Source: Stramonita haemastoma
Lineage: Eukaryota; Mollusca; Gastropoda; Neogastropoda; Muricidae
Assembly (NCBI GenBank): GCA_030674155.1
Contig: CM060341.1
Location: 41,945,497 to 41,957,996 of the forward strand
DNA length: 12,500 nucleotides
Reading direction: 5' to 3'
A model generated the notes under the pieces. The model did no database searches, was not told the origin of the DNA, and saw only the letters and a program-made list of their open reading frames with translations. Shown here in pieces: positions 1-8,003 of this stretch. Numbering within the stretch: the first letter of the stretch is position 1; each line of letters opens with the position of its first letter. Position numbers and translations under genes: made by a program.

Positions 1-36
1 ACCACACCACACCACACTATACCACACCACACCACT
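1..36. repeat. ACCAC pentanucleotide microsatellite
   Basis: The first 36 bases are ACCAC units in tandem with one CTAT interruption near base 17. The array touches the window edge, so its full length is unknown. Confidence 0.85.
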
Positions 37-420
37 CCTCACTCCACAACCCCTGAAACTCGTGTCAGCAACTACGTGCGGGCTGAAACAATCGATAAAT
101 TCAATCACGGTTCCACCACCACCACCACCACGACGAAGATGAGGAGGATGAGGGTGATGAGGATAAGCAGAAGAAGATGAAGAAGAAGGATGCCTGCCAC
201 CACTCACATAGTATCATCTGGTCACAACTCTAAAATCCCCAATAATAATAATACTAATACACACACTCTCACATAGACACTGAAACCGTAGATAGATCTA
301 TCTCTCTCCCCCTCTTTTCCGCACTAACACGCACACTTTGAGCACAGCCAGTGCCAATCCCTGTCTAAAAGAGGTCACCGCCACTCACCCAGGCGCAGTC
401 TCACCTTTTTTGCGTCAACA
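37..420. other. Gene-free low-complexity stretch
   Basis: No gene is supported here. The stretch contains a CCA run (113-130), a purine-rich GAN run with GAAGATGAGGAGG-like units (131-190), a short AAT run (240-258) and a CTATCT/CT patch (296-315). The rest is mixed sequence without a long open frame or a recognisable element. Confidence 0.6.
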
Positions 421-452
421 GAAATGTCGCCAAGGTTGACACTCTCGGAATC

Positions 453-560
453 AGCAGCAGCAGCAGAAGCACAGCAGCAGAATGCAAGGCCTCCTGCTAA
501 CTACCACTACCACCACTATTACTACTACTACTACCTCCACCACCACACACCCCTACCCAC
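453..560. repeat. Trinucleotide cluster (CAG, CAC/TAC)
   Basis: CAG/AGC repeats at about 453-481 are followed by ACC/ACT/CAC repeats at about 499-547. An ATG at 424 opens a frame of 83 codons across this. Its product is only Ala/Gln, His/Tyr and Arg/Glu runs dictated by the repeats, so it is not called as a gene. Confidence 0.7.
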
Positions 561-590
561 CACAAATGTCGCTGTCCTCTTGTCGTCACA

Positions 591-673
591 CACGAGACAG
601 AGACAGACAGAAAGAGAGAGAAAGAGACAGAGACAAGAGATGGTCGTGGCCTGTCTTGTCTGTCTGTCTGTCT
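591..673. repeat. CAGA/GA tract facing a GTCT tract (inverted pair)
   Basis: A CAGA- and GA-rich tract (591-640) is followed after a short spacer by a CTGT tract (651-673). AGACAGACAG at 601-610 is the reverse complement of CTGTCTGTCT at 660-669. The two arms could therefore form a hairpin or cruciform with a loop of about 50 bases. Confidence 0.75.
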
Positions 674-702
674 AGCAGCTTGGTAGCTACAACCTCTCTC
701 GT

Positions 703-772
703 CATTATTATTATTATTATTATACCATCATCATCACTATCATCATCTTCGTCACCATCATCATTTCTGAGA
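703..772. repeat. ATT then CAT trinucleotide repeats
   Basis: An ATT run (704-722) passes into an imperfect CAT/CAC run (727-770). This is a compound trinucleotide microsatellite with point interruptions. Confidence 0.85.
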
Positions 773-840
773 CTCCCATCTGTGTGGTGGAGGAGAATCA
801 GTGTCACATTTTGCTGTTAAGAAGAAGAAGAAAAAAGTAG

Positions 841-848
841 TATATAAA
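841..848 (+). promoter_or_regulatory. TATATAAA, TATA-box-like
   Basis: TATATAAA at 841-848 fits the eukaryotic TATA consensus TATAWAAR. It is followed at once by a CpG-bearing segment with an (ACGT)3 run (855-866). No gene can be placed downstream, because the next 700 bases are microsatellites, and such a motif occurs often by chance. Recorded as a weak candidate only. Confidence 0.15.
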
Positions 849-892
849 CCGCGCACGTACGTACGTCGTAGTAGTAGTAAACCCCTCTCCGC

Positions 893-1001
893 GACAGCTC
901 ACACTCACACACACATACACAACACACACAAACTCGGTGTATATACCAACACTGTGCGTTTGCACTCTCTCTCTCTGTACTGTCTCTCTCTCTCTCTCTT
1001 C
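893..1001. repeat. CA and CT microsatellites
   Basis: CA-type repeats (about 896-930) are followed by CT-type repeats (about 963-1000), with a short unique spacer between them. Interruptions in both arrays suggest age rather than recent expansion. Confidence 0.8.
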
Positions 1002-1017
1002 TATCCAAGAGATGGTT

Positions 1018-1210
1018 TGGTAGTAGTAGTGGTGGTGGAGAAACTCATAGAGAGAGTGAGAGTGAGCGTGAGAGAGAAAGAGAGAGCAAGAGCAAGTTCT
1101 TGGAGGCGGTACAGAGAGAGAGAGAGAAAGAAAAGAGGGAGGAGAGAGAAGAAGGTGGGGGTGGGTGGTGGAAAGGAGGGTGGAGGAAGAGGGGTGGGGG
1201 TGGAGGTTTC
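1018..1210. repeat. Purine-rich GGT / GA / GGGT tract
   Basis: TAGTAGTGGTGG (about 1020-1037) leads into an imperfect GA tract (1047-1147) and then a G-rich GGTGGG/GGAGG segment (1153-1207). The G runs at 1190-1206 could support a G-quadruplex. The open frames in both directions read as Arg/Glu or Ser/Leu/Pro low complexity and are not genes. Confidence 0.75.
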
Positions 1211-1246
1211 TGTCTCTGCGAGTCTCGTGACGCGGGCGCGTGTTGC

Positions 1247-1291
1247 AAGCAGCAAGCAAGCAAGCAGTAACAGCAGCAGCAGCAGCAGCAG
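1247..1291. repeat. GCAA tetranucleotide and (CAG)7 repeats
   Basis: AGCAAGCAAGCAAGCA (about 1249-1265) is followed by seven uninterrupted CAG units (1271-1291). No open frame around it looks like a genuine polyglutamine or polyserine protein. Confidence 0.8.
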
Positions 1292-1307
1292 GGATGCCTG
1301 GTACAGA

Positions 1308-1420
1308 GGGTGCTGGAGGGGAGGGGAGGAGAGGGGGGTTGTAGGAGGGACAGGACAGAGAGAGAAAGAGAAGAGAGACAGGGTAGTGTGGTAGTGGTAG
1401 TGGTAGTGGTGGTAGGGGGT
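1308..1420. repeat. GGA/GA and GTG/GTA low-complexity tract
   Basis: A G-rich purine tract (1308-1382) passes into GTGGTAGTGGTAGTGG repeats (about 1386-1417). No coding or RNA feature is seen. Confidence 0.65.
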
Positions 1421-1465
1421 GTCATTGCTAGTTGGTTGGTTGGAGAAAATGTTTCAGAGCTCGAG

Positions 1466-1511
1466 CGACGCGCGCGCATACACGCACGCACGCATGCACG
1501 TGTGCACTGCG

Positions 1512-1542
<31 letters not shown>

Positions 1543-1543
1543 A
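1466..1543. repeat. Alternating CG/CA purine-pyrimidine tract
   Basis: Nearly continuous alternation of purine and pyrimidine: CGCGCGCA, then CACG units, then a (GC)6-like run (about 1509-1520) joined directly to a CA run (1520-1543). Such alternation with CG steps is the classical sequence type for left-handed Z-DNA under negative supercoiling. Z-DNA formation itself is inference. Confidence 0.8.
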
Positions 1544-1682
1544 AGAGTAAAGGCAGAAGCAGTGTAGTATATAGTTGAGTGCTCGCTACAAGCGATGTTA
1601 TATTATTATGCCGGTACGGTGAGGCCTGGCTGGCGTGTCCTTCCCCGATAGCGCTGTGGTACCTACCTGGGTTGCTGGGGTG
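1544..1682. other. Unique-sequence island
   Basis: About 140 bases of non-repetitive, moderately GC-rich sequence lie between the CG/CA tract and the ATTT run. No gene is recognised. A plus-strand open frame from 1579 runs on through the SINE-like element to 2025. It shows no domain, and because it reads through the mobile element I treat it as chance. Confidence 0.5.
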
Positions 1683-1711
1683 TTATTTATTATTTATTTA
1701 TTTATTCTTTT
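1683..1711. repeat. ATTT-rich run, probable SINE tail
   Basis: The run is TTATTTATTATTTATTTATT-like on the plus strand, hence AAAT-rich on the minus strand. Its position after the SINE-like body, in minus-strand reading, suits an A-rich 3' tail. An AATAAA lies just beyond on the plus strand at about 1729 and has no gene to serve. Confidence 0.55.
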
Positions 1712-2050
1712 ATATCGAGGATAATAGAATAAAAGATTCATGTGCTTTTCTTCATCCATACCCTGTGTGTATGCAGTTTTGTCAATTTTGTCATCTGTTC
1801 CCACCGGTACACGATGGCCTACTCTTTCGAAAAGCGGAACAGGATTTAATAACGTGTGTTCGCAAGTGTTTCTGCGCGCGTTCGCACACGGGGGCCTCGG
1901 TTTATGGTCTCATCAAAGAAAGACTTCTGGGGAGAGTGGATTCAGCACTGATGTTAACCCCAGGGGAAAAATCCCCTCGAACGGGAATCGAATCAGGGTC
2001 GTCAATTGCCAGCACAATGTTCTGACCACTAGGCTATCCCGTATCCCGTA
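1683..2050 (-). mobile_element. tRNA-derived SINE-like element
   Basis: On the minus strand, an RNA polymerase III A-box-like TAGCCTAGTGG (complement of 2026-2036) and a B-box-like GATTCGATTCC (complement of 1984-1994) are 31 bases apart, as in a tRNA-derived head. The 5' end carries a duplicated TACGGGA (complement of 2037-2050). Downstream in the minus sense is a body with GATGAGAC..AAACCGAGG (complement of about 1895-1914), which I recall from molluscan SINEs without having searched. The element seems to end in an AAAT-rich tail (complement of 1683-1711). Within the body, AGGGGAAAAATCCCCT (1962-1977) is a small perfect hairpin. The head no longer pairs like a working tRNA. No clear target-site duplication is visible, so the 3' limit is approximate. 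Confidence 0.62.
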
Positions 2051-2077
2051 TTTTCCCGGCTCGGTGTTTGTGCGTTT

Positions 2078-2086
2078 GTTTGTTTG

Positions 2087-2117
<31 letters not shown>
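2078..2117. repeat. T-rich run followed by 22-base poly-G
   Basis: A T-rich stretch (TTTG units, then eight Ts) and one C precede an uninterrupted run of 22 Gs (2096-2117). Long poly-G runs are rare and unstable and are often miscounted in sequencing, so the exact length is uncertain. Confidence 0.9.
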
Positions 2118-2431
2118 TTCCATTTCAATGTATATAATGTCTGTTTTTCTTCTTTGTCTTTTGTTGTCTGTGTGTGACTGTGTTGGGTCTGTGTTGTGTC
2201 AAGTTGTATATATATTATGTGCGTGTGTGTGCAGGAGGAGTGGGGGGTGGGGGTAGGGGGTACAGGTGAGGGGTAGGGATATAGGGGGTACAGATGGGGG
2301 TAATCAGTGTGTGTCTGTGTGAGGTGGGTGGGGTGGATGTAGGGCAGTCAGTGTGTGTGGGGGGGGTGGCAGGTGGGCAGGTAGTCAGTATGTTTGTGCG
2401 TGCGTGCGTGCCTGCATGTGTGTGTGTGGTG

Positions 2432-2464
<33 letters not shown>

Positions 2465-2490
2465 CGTGCGTGCGTGTGCGTGTGCGTGTA
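2118..2490. repeat. GT-rich and G-rich low-complexity region
   Basis: TG-type runs alternate with G-rich segments. G runs at 2242-2260 and 2271-2300 form a plausible G-quadruplex, and AGGGGGTACAG is repeated about 28 bases apart (near 2255 and 2283). Purer GT runs at 2417-2490 include GCGTGCGTGC steps and run straight into the tail repeat at 2491. Open frames on both strands are Val/Cys or Thr/His dipeptide translations and are not genes. Confidence 0.7.
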
Positions 2491-2614
2491 CATTCGAATA
2501 TGTTGAAACTGTAAATTGTTATTGATTGCTTGTGTGTTGTATAGGTCGAATGCAAGCGCTTTGATTTGTTTTACAAGATATAGCGCTATACAAATTCCAT
2601 GTCTTGTTATTATT
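2491..2614 (+). mobile_element. GCGCTATA-tail interspersed repeat, copy 1
   Basis: This segment matches 10396-10535 along its length. Shared blocks include CATTCG at the start, AAATTGTTA (copy 2: TTAATTGTTA), TTGTGTGTTGTA, AGGTCGAATG, TTTGATTTGTTTT and CAAGATATAG, then TAGCGCTATA-AAATTCCATGT and a TTATTATT tail. The order and the terminal TTA-rich tail suggest the 3' end of a SINE or other non-LTR element. The GCGCTATAnAAAT signature is familiar to me from invertebrate repeats, but I could not search for it. The copy begins directly at the end of a GT array. Confidence 0.7.
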
Positions 2615-2690
2615 GTGTGTGTCTGTGTCGTCTGTCTGTCTGTGCATGTCTGTGTGTGTCTGTTATGTAGGTGGGGTTGCAGTGTGTATG

Positions 2691-2742
<52 letters not shown>

Positions 2743-2869
2743 TGTGTTGTGTGTGTGTGTTGTTGTCTTCGTCTCTCTCTCTCTCTCTCTCTTCCTCTCT
2801 CTCTCTCTCTCTTCTCTCTCTCTCCTCTCCTCCTCCTCTCTCCTCCTCTCTCTCTCTCTCTCTCTCTCG
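2615..2869. repeat. TGTC / GT / CT compound microsatellite
   Basis: TCTG/TGTG units (2615-2660) are followed by a GT run (2693-2760) and then a CT run with CCTC interruptions (2770-2868). Read on the minus strand, the order is GA then CA, the same as in the compound arrays at 7319 and 9334. Confidence 0.85.
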
Positions 2870-3570
2870 AAACGAATAACAACAAACAAAACTGCTGTGT
2901 CATTGTTCGAGAAAGAAAACTCTCTCCATCTTCATTTTCTTGGAAAACAATAATCTTGTCACCTAACTTATTGAAATACATGTCTTGTCGTTATTCTTAT
3001 TCGCTGTAAAAAATTGTTTTGTTCATTACTTTCATTTTCATTGTAAACAACAATGTCTGGCATTTATTTTCATTGTAAGATATACTTGTCCTTGTACGTT
3101 ATTTTTATCGTTAAAGAAACTTGTTTATATATATTATATATATTTCATATGTAAAAACAGTTTCGGTTTTATTTTATATTATATATGTAAAATATGACTT
3201 GTCCTTTGTTATGTTTTATGTTGGTTTTTTTGTTGTTGTGTTGTGTTCATTGTAAAGAGTGTGTTTGTCGGTTTTTTGTTTTTTCTGTGTTATGTTGTCT
3301 TGTTATTTCCGTTTTTTTTTTGTTTTTTTTTTTATTGTTAGCAATGTCTTGTTTTTTTTATATACATTGTAAATAATATCTTGGGTGTGGTTGTCTTTTT
3401 TTAATTAATGTCTATCATAGAAACATGTCCTGTCAACTTTATTTGTATTCTTATCGCAAAAAATATTTTTTGCCTTTCTTTGATTTGTAAATTTGTAAAT
3501 TTATTTGTCTTTTTTCCTGGCAGACTCTTGTGGTATATGTTTTTATTGTAAACGATATCTTGTCATCTTG

Positions 3571-3688
3571 AATTCAATGTTCCCGAAGTTGGAATGCGGC
3601 TACCTTCATGGTGGGTGAAAATGGCGCAGACACAAAATCTCACCATATGTGAACCTCGGAGCTCTAGCCGAGGAAAAGAAATCAATGT
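3571..3688 (+). mobile_element. Short dispersed repeat, copy A
   Basis: Copy A shares with copy B the blocks GGAATGCGGCT, CTT/CTTTATGGTGG, CAAAATCTCACCAT, TGAACCTCGGAGCTCTAG and GAGGAA. CCTCGG-AGCTCTAG-CCGAGG near the end forms a perfect 6-base stem. The copy is bracketed by AATTCAATGT (3571-3580) and AAATCAATGT (3679-3688), which match at 9 of 10 bases and look like a target-site duplication. The core is about 98 bases. The left part resembles a gastropod repeat I recall with GGAATGCGGCTGCCT; no search was done. Confidence 0.68.
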
Positions 3689-4186
3689 AAACAATGGCTT
3701 GTCATTTGAGTTCCTTTTTTTTATCATTGTAAACAATGATTGTGATTCTTGGTTGTTGTAAACAGTGCCATGTATTTTTTTTTTAATTTCTATTGTAAGC
3801 AATGCTTCTCGTGGTTTTTCGCTTTCATTGTAAACAAGATCTCTTCAGTTTTAGTTTTATTGTAAAAATAATCTTGTCACTTTTATTTAAAGGAGGTTTT
3901 GTCGTTTTATTGTTTTTCATTGTAAATAGTGTCTTCTCACTTTTTTTTCATTGTAAACAATATCCTTATCTTTAATTTCATGGAAAACAACGTCTTGCTG
4001 TCATTGTTTTTATCGTAAACAATATCTTGTCATTTTTTTTACTTGTACTGTAAAAAAAAAAAAAAAAAAAACTTCTTGCCAGTTGTTTTTTGTCTTAAAA
4101 AATGTCTTATCTTGGTGGGCTTTGTTTTGTTTTGGTTTGTTTGGTTTTATATTATCTATTTTCACTGTAAACAACACAATGTCATT

Positions 4187-4315
4187 TCAAATTCATCCCT
4201 GAACTCGGAATGCGGCTGCCTTTATGGTGGCAAAAAAAAATGGTTGCGTACCCAAAATCTCACCATTGGTGAACCTCGGAGCTCTAGCTGAGGAACGAAA
4301 ATAATGTCAAATTCA
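4187..4315 (+). mobile_element. Short dispersed repeat, copy B
   Basis: Copy B is in the same orientation as copy A and about 620 bases away. It is flanked by a perfect 9-base direct repeat TCAAATTCA (4187-4195 and 4307-4315), which supports insertion as a discrete unit of about 111 bases. A-rich expansion (about 4232-4240) separates the left and right halves. The terminal hairpin is retained with one change, CCTCGG facing CTGAGG, which keeps pairing as a G-T wobble. Confidence 0.7.
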
Positions 4316-4743
4316 ATGTAAAAATACCTTGTCAATTCACTGATATTGTAAATAATAATCATTATTTTTTTTGTTTTTATTGCAACATATCTGGTCAGTT
4401 TTATATTTCTTGTGTATGTTTTTTCGTCATTTTTGCTAACTTCATAAATGATTCTGTTAAGTTGAAATCTTCATTGTAAACAATGTTTTGCCATTATCAT
4501 TATGTGTTTCTATTCTAAAGATTGTCGTGTTATCTATATGTTTATCGTAAAAATTAATTTGTCATCTTTATTTCGATGTAAAATGTCTTTTCAGCTTTTG
4601 TTCTTTCTAAACAATAGTTTGTAGCTTTTTCATCGTGGAAAATATTATTTATATCGTCATTTTAATTTTGAAAATTGTTTCAACGCCAAAAATGTCTTGT
4701 TATCGTAATCTCTTTCTGAAGTCTATTTTCATCGTCGAAAATT

Positions 4744-5462
4744 TTCTTCTTCTTCTTCTTCTTCTTCTTCTTCTTCTTCTTCTTTCTTCTTCTTCTTCTT
4801 CTTCATTCTTCTTCTTCTTCTTCTTCTTCTTCTTCTTCTTCTTCGCAATTTCTTCTTCGCAATTCTTCCTTCTTCCATTCTTCCCAAAATTCTTCTTCTT
4901 CTTCGCTTCTTCTTCGCAATTCTTCTTCTTCGCAATTCTTCTTCTTCGCAATTCTCTTCTTCGCATTCTTCTTCGCAATTCTTCTTCTTCGCAATCTCTT
5001 CTTCTTCGCAATTCTTCCTCTTCTTCGCAATTCTTCTTCTTCTTCGCAATTCTTCTTCTTCTTCGCATTCTTCTTCTTCCTCGCAATTCTTCTTCTTCCT
5101 TCTTCTTCTTCTTCTTCTTCTTCTTCTTCGCAATTCTTCTTCTTCTTCTTCGCAATTTTCGCATTCTTCTTCTTCGCAATTTCATTCTTCTTCTTCGCAA
5201 TTCTTCTTCTTTACAATTCTTCTTCTTCTTCTTCGCAATTCTTCTTCTTCGCAATTTCTTCTTCTTCCTTCTTCTTCGCAATATTCTTCTTCTCTTCTTC
5301 TTCTTCATCTCTTCTTCTTCTTCATTCTCTATTCTTCTTTTTCGTCATTCTTCTTTCGCATTCTTCTTCGTCATTCTTATTCTCTTCTTTTTCCGCAATT
5401 CTTCTTCTTCTTCTTCTTCTTCTTCTTCTTCCTTCTTCTTTTTCGCATTCTTCATCTTCATC
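4744..5462. repeat. CTT array with regular CGCAATT interruptions
   Basis: About 720 bases are almost wholly CTT units on the plus strand. After about 4840 the array is punctuated by CGCAATT or CGCATT, roughly two dozen times at intervals of about 13-27 bases. It therefore behaves as a higher-order repeat (CTTCTTCGCAATT-like) rather than a plain microsatellite. The 407-codon plus-strand frame and the Lys/Glu/Arg minus-strand frames are direct translations of the repeat and are not believable proteins. The tract is homopyrimidine-rich and could form triplex (H) DNA. Confidence 0.9.
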
Positions 5463-5465
5463 ATC

Positions 5466-5800
5466 ACACGCCCAGACGGTAACTACCATTGGTTGTCATA
5501 TAAACGAAAATGCGTTGCTGCTGCCGTTAAGCGCCTGACAAGTCAGGCCCAGCGCATCCATCATTGGCGTGATGGGAGAGATTTGTTGTCTTTTAAGTCT
5601 TTCGGGAAGAGAAAGGTAAGAGAACAGGATCAAAAGAAGAAAACAAACAAGGAGGAGGTCGGAAGAAAGACTAGGCAGAGACAAAGGATGGGATGTAAAA
5701 TCGGGAATTGCTGGGACAGAATTTCCAGAATGTGGGGGGGGATGTCTATTTCGATAGGACCCTGCCATCCTCACGGGAGTTTTGTTATTGAATATCTTTC
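5466..5800. other. Unique-sequence island, possible exon-like core
   Basis: This is a non-repetitive island within repeats. The long pyrimidine tract ends in CACGCCCAG (acceptor-like, AG at 5474-5475), and AAAG|GTAAGAG at 5612-5622 resembles a strong 5' splice site. The 140 bases between stay open in one plus frame and encode a basic segment containing YHWLSYKRKC and RIHHWRDGRD. I do not recognise a family. A small hairpin CCTGAC-AA-GTCAGG lies at 5534-5547. It could equally be a fragment of an old mobile element. Coding status is undecided. Confidence 0.35.
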
Positions 5801-6390
5801 TGATATATGTCTCATCATCTCTGTTATCATTATTAAAGATATTGTTTCATCATCTTGAATTGAATGTGAATAATATAGATCTATTGTTATCTATGTCTGT
5901 GTGGTGGGTGTTGTTTTTTTACTGAGACAATATCTTGTCATTCATATTTTCATTATAATTAACAGTTGTTCCTTGTTTTTTTCTCATTTTGTTATAATAA
6001 CGGAAGTGTGATAATCTTTATATACGCATGTAAAGAAGGTTTTGTCATTTTCAGTTCATAGTAAGAATAATATTTTCTTTTAAATGTCTTCATTTTCATG
6101 ACTATTCGTAAAGAATGTCTTCATATTCTAACTTGTGATTGTGAACAATATCTTTCATTTTTGTTTTCATCGAAAAAAAAAAAATCTCATCCTCTTTTCG
6201 TTTTCAGCACAAAATGTCCTGTCATCTTTATTTTCATTGTAAATGATATCTAATCTTTTTTCTGAGCACAGAAGCTCTTCTTATTTTTTCTTCTGATTGT
6301 TTACAGTCTTGTCGTCTATATTTTCATAGTAAAATAATGTCTTGTCATCTTCAATTTACCGTAAACAATATCTTGTCATTTCTTTTTTTT
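5800..6390. repeat. Degenerate AT-rich minisatellite, right block
   Basis: The same unit as at 2930-4740 resumes. TATCTTGTCATTC appears at 5931, TTTTGTCATTTT near 6042, TGTCCTGTCATCTTTATTTTCATTGTAAA at 6215-6243, and two good units at 6338-6380 with CGTAAACAATATCTTGTCAT. The block is AT-rich with no gene. It shows that the CTT array and the island at 5466 split what was probably one array. Confidence 0.65.
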
Positions 6391-6397
6391 TTCTTTT

Positions 6398-6450
6398 TGG
6401 TTCCTCGGGTAGAGCTCCAAGGTTTACCAATGGTGGCTGATACACAGACA
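6398..6450 (-). mobile_element. Short dispersed repeat, copy C (inverted, partial)
   Basis: On the minus strand this reads CACCATTGGTAAACC, TTGGAGCTCTACCCGAGGAA, matching the right half of copies A and B. The left half (GGAATGCGGCT) is missing or too diverged to see. The copy sits exactly where the minisatellite ends and the TTTC tract starts. Confidence 0.6.
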
Positions 6451-6452
6451 GT

Positions 6453-6871
6453 GTTCTTTCTGTCTTTCTTTCTTTTCTACTTTCTTTGTCTTTCTCTCTT
6501 CCTTTCTTTCTTTCTTTCTGTCTTTGTTTCTTTCTTTTTTTAACTTTTTTCTTTTTTTTTTTTTTTCCTTTCTTTTTTTTTCTTTCTTCCTTTCATTCTT
6601 TCCTCCTTTCTTTCTTCCTTTCTTTATTTTCTTGCTTTCTTTCTTTCTTTCTTTCTTTCTTTCTCTCTTTCTTCTGTTCTTTCTGTCTTCTTTCTTCTTC
6701 TTTCTTTTTCTGTCTTTCTTTCTTCCTTTCTTTCTCTTTTCCTTTCTTTCTTTCTTCCTTTCTTTCTTTCTTCTTTTCCCTTTCTCCTTTCTTTCTTCCT
6801 TTCTTTCTTGTTTAATGTCTTTATTTCTTCATTCCTTTCTTCCTTTCTTTTTTTCCAGTCTTTCTTTCGTT

Positions 6872-6905
<34 letters not shown>

Positions 6906-7159
6906 TTTCTTTTTCTGTCCTTCTTCATTTCTTCTTCTTTCTTCTTCCTTTCTCCCTTTCTTTCTTCTTTCTTTCTTGTTTATATCTTTATTTCTTCGTT
7001 CCTTTCCTTTTTCTTTCTTTCTTTCTGTCTTTCTGTCTTTCTTTCTGTCTTTCTTTCTTTTTTCTTTCTTTCTTTCTGTCTTTCTTTTTTCTTTCTTTCT
7101 TTCTTTCTGTCTTTCTTTCTTTCTGTCTCTTTTTTCTTTCTGTCTGTCTTTCCTTCCTT
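6453..7159. repeat. TTTC polypyrimidine tract
   Basis: About 700 bases of TTTC units with TTCC, TTC and CTGT variants and very few purines on the plus strand. A landmark segment, TTTCTTGTTTAATGTCTTTA near 6804-6823, recurs as TTTCTTGTTTATATCTTTA near 6972-6990, with similar flanks and an offset of 168 bases. The tract therefore grew partly by segmental duplication. Open frames of 100-235 codons are Phe/Leu/Ser runs and are not genes. Triplex-forming potential is high. Confidence 0.92.
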
Positions 7160-7318
7160 GGAAACTTTACAAGAGCGGTAAAGAGCTGTAAATGTGCATT
7201 ATCACACCAGCGTTTTTTGTCTAAATGCTAGGTTAGGAGAACATCTATTTTATCACTGTCACATTAGTGTATCGACCTTCAGGGGTGAGTGTCCATTTTT
7301 TTATCAATACATTTACAG
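7160..7318. other. Unique spacer between arrays
   Basis: About 160 bases of AT-rich unique sequence join the TTTC tract to the GA array. No open frame of note, RNA gene or repeat is seen. Confidence 0.5.

Positions 7319-8000
<682 letters not shown>

Positions 8001-8003
<3 letters not shown>

Larger units (their letters stand above)
2930..4740. repeat. Degenerate AT-rich minisatellite, left block
   Basis: A loosely repeated unit recurs through this block: TTTTCATTGTAAACAATG followed by TCTTGTCAT and a T-rich spacer. Anchors of the TGTAAA type fall at about 3042, 3074, 3686, 3728, 3757, 3794, 3829, 3861, 3921, 3952, 4014, 4050, 4475 and elsewhere. Many spacings are 29-37 bases and others roughly multiples of that, so the unit is near 31-37 bases. 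CATTGT-AA-ACAATG is itself an inverted repeat with a 6-base stem. Homopolymer T or A runs separate some units. Two short mobile-element-like copies interrupt it. The open frames are short and Phe/Leu/Val-rich, with no recognisable protein. Confidence 0.75.

Noticed and set aside
1579..2025. 148-codon mixed-composition frame, the best-looking ORF by composition
   Set aside because: It crosses the minus-strand SINE-like element and the ATTT tail, has no recognisable domain, and a second plus-strand frame (1740-2177) overlaps much of it.
1977..2050. Functional tRNA gene on the minus strand
   Set aside because: A and B boxes are present, but the arms do not pair as a tRNA cloverleaf and the sequence continues into a SINE-type body.
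4635..5858. 407-codon plus-strand open frame
   Set aside because: Most of it is Ser/Leu/Phe/Arg-Asn translation of the CTT/CGCAATT array, and it joins unrelated minisatellite and unique sequence. Pure CTT arrays cannot generate stop codons in any frame, so the length means nothing.
2930..6390. CRISPR-like array
   Set aside because: Units are degenerate, spacers are not unique fixed-length segments, no cas gene is present, and the surrounding repeats are animal-type.
3571..6450. Copies A and C as terminal inverted repeats of one 2.9 kb transposon
   Set aside because: Copy B lies internally in the same orientation as A, C lacks the left half, and no transposase or common outer end is seen. 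Independent insertions are simpler.
6486..7231. Overlapping Phe/Leu/Ser-rich frames up to 235 codons resembling membrane proteins
   Set aside because: They are translations of TTTC repeats, occur in all three plus frames at once, and show no charged loops or family motif.
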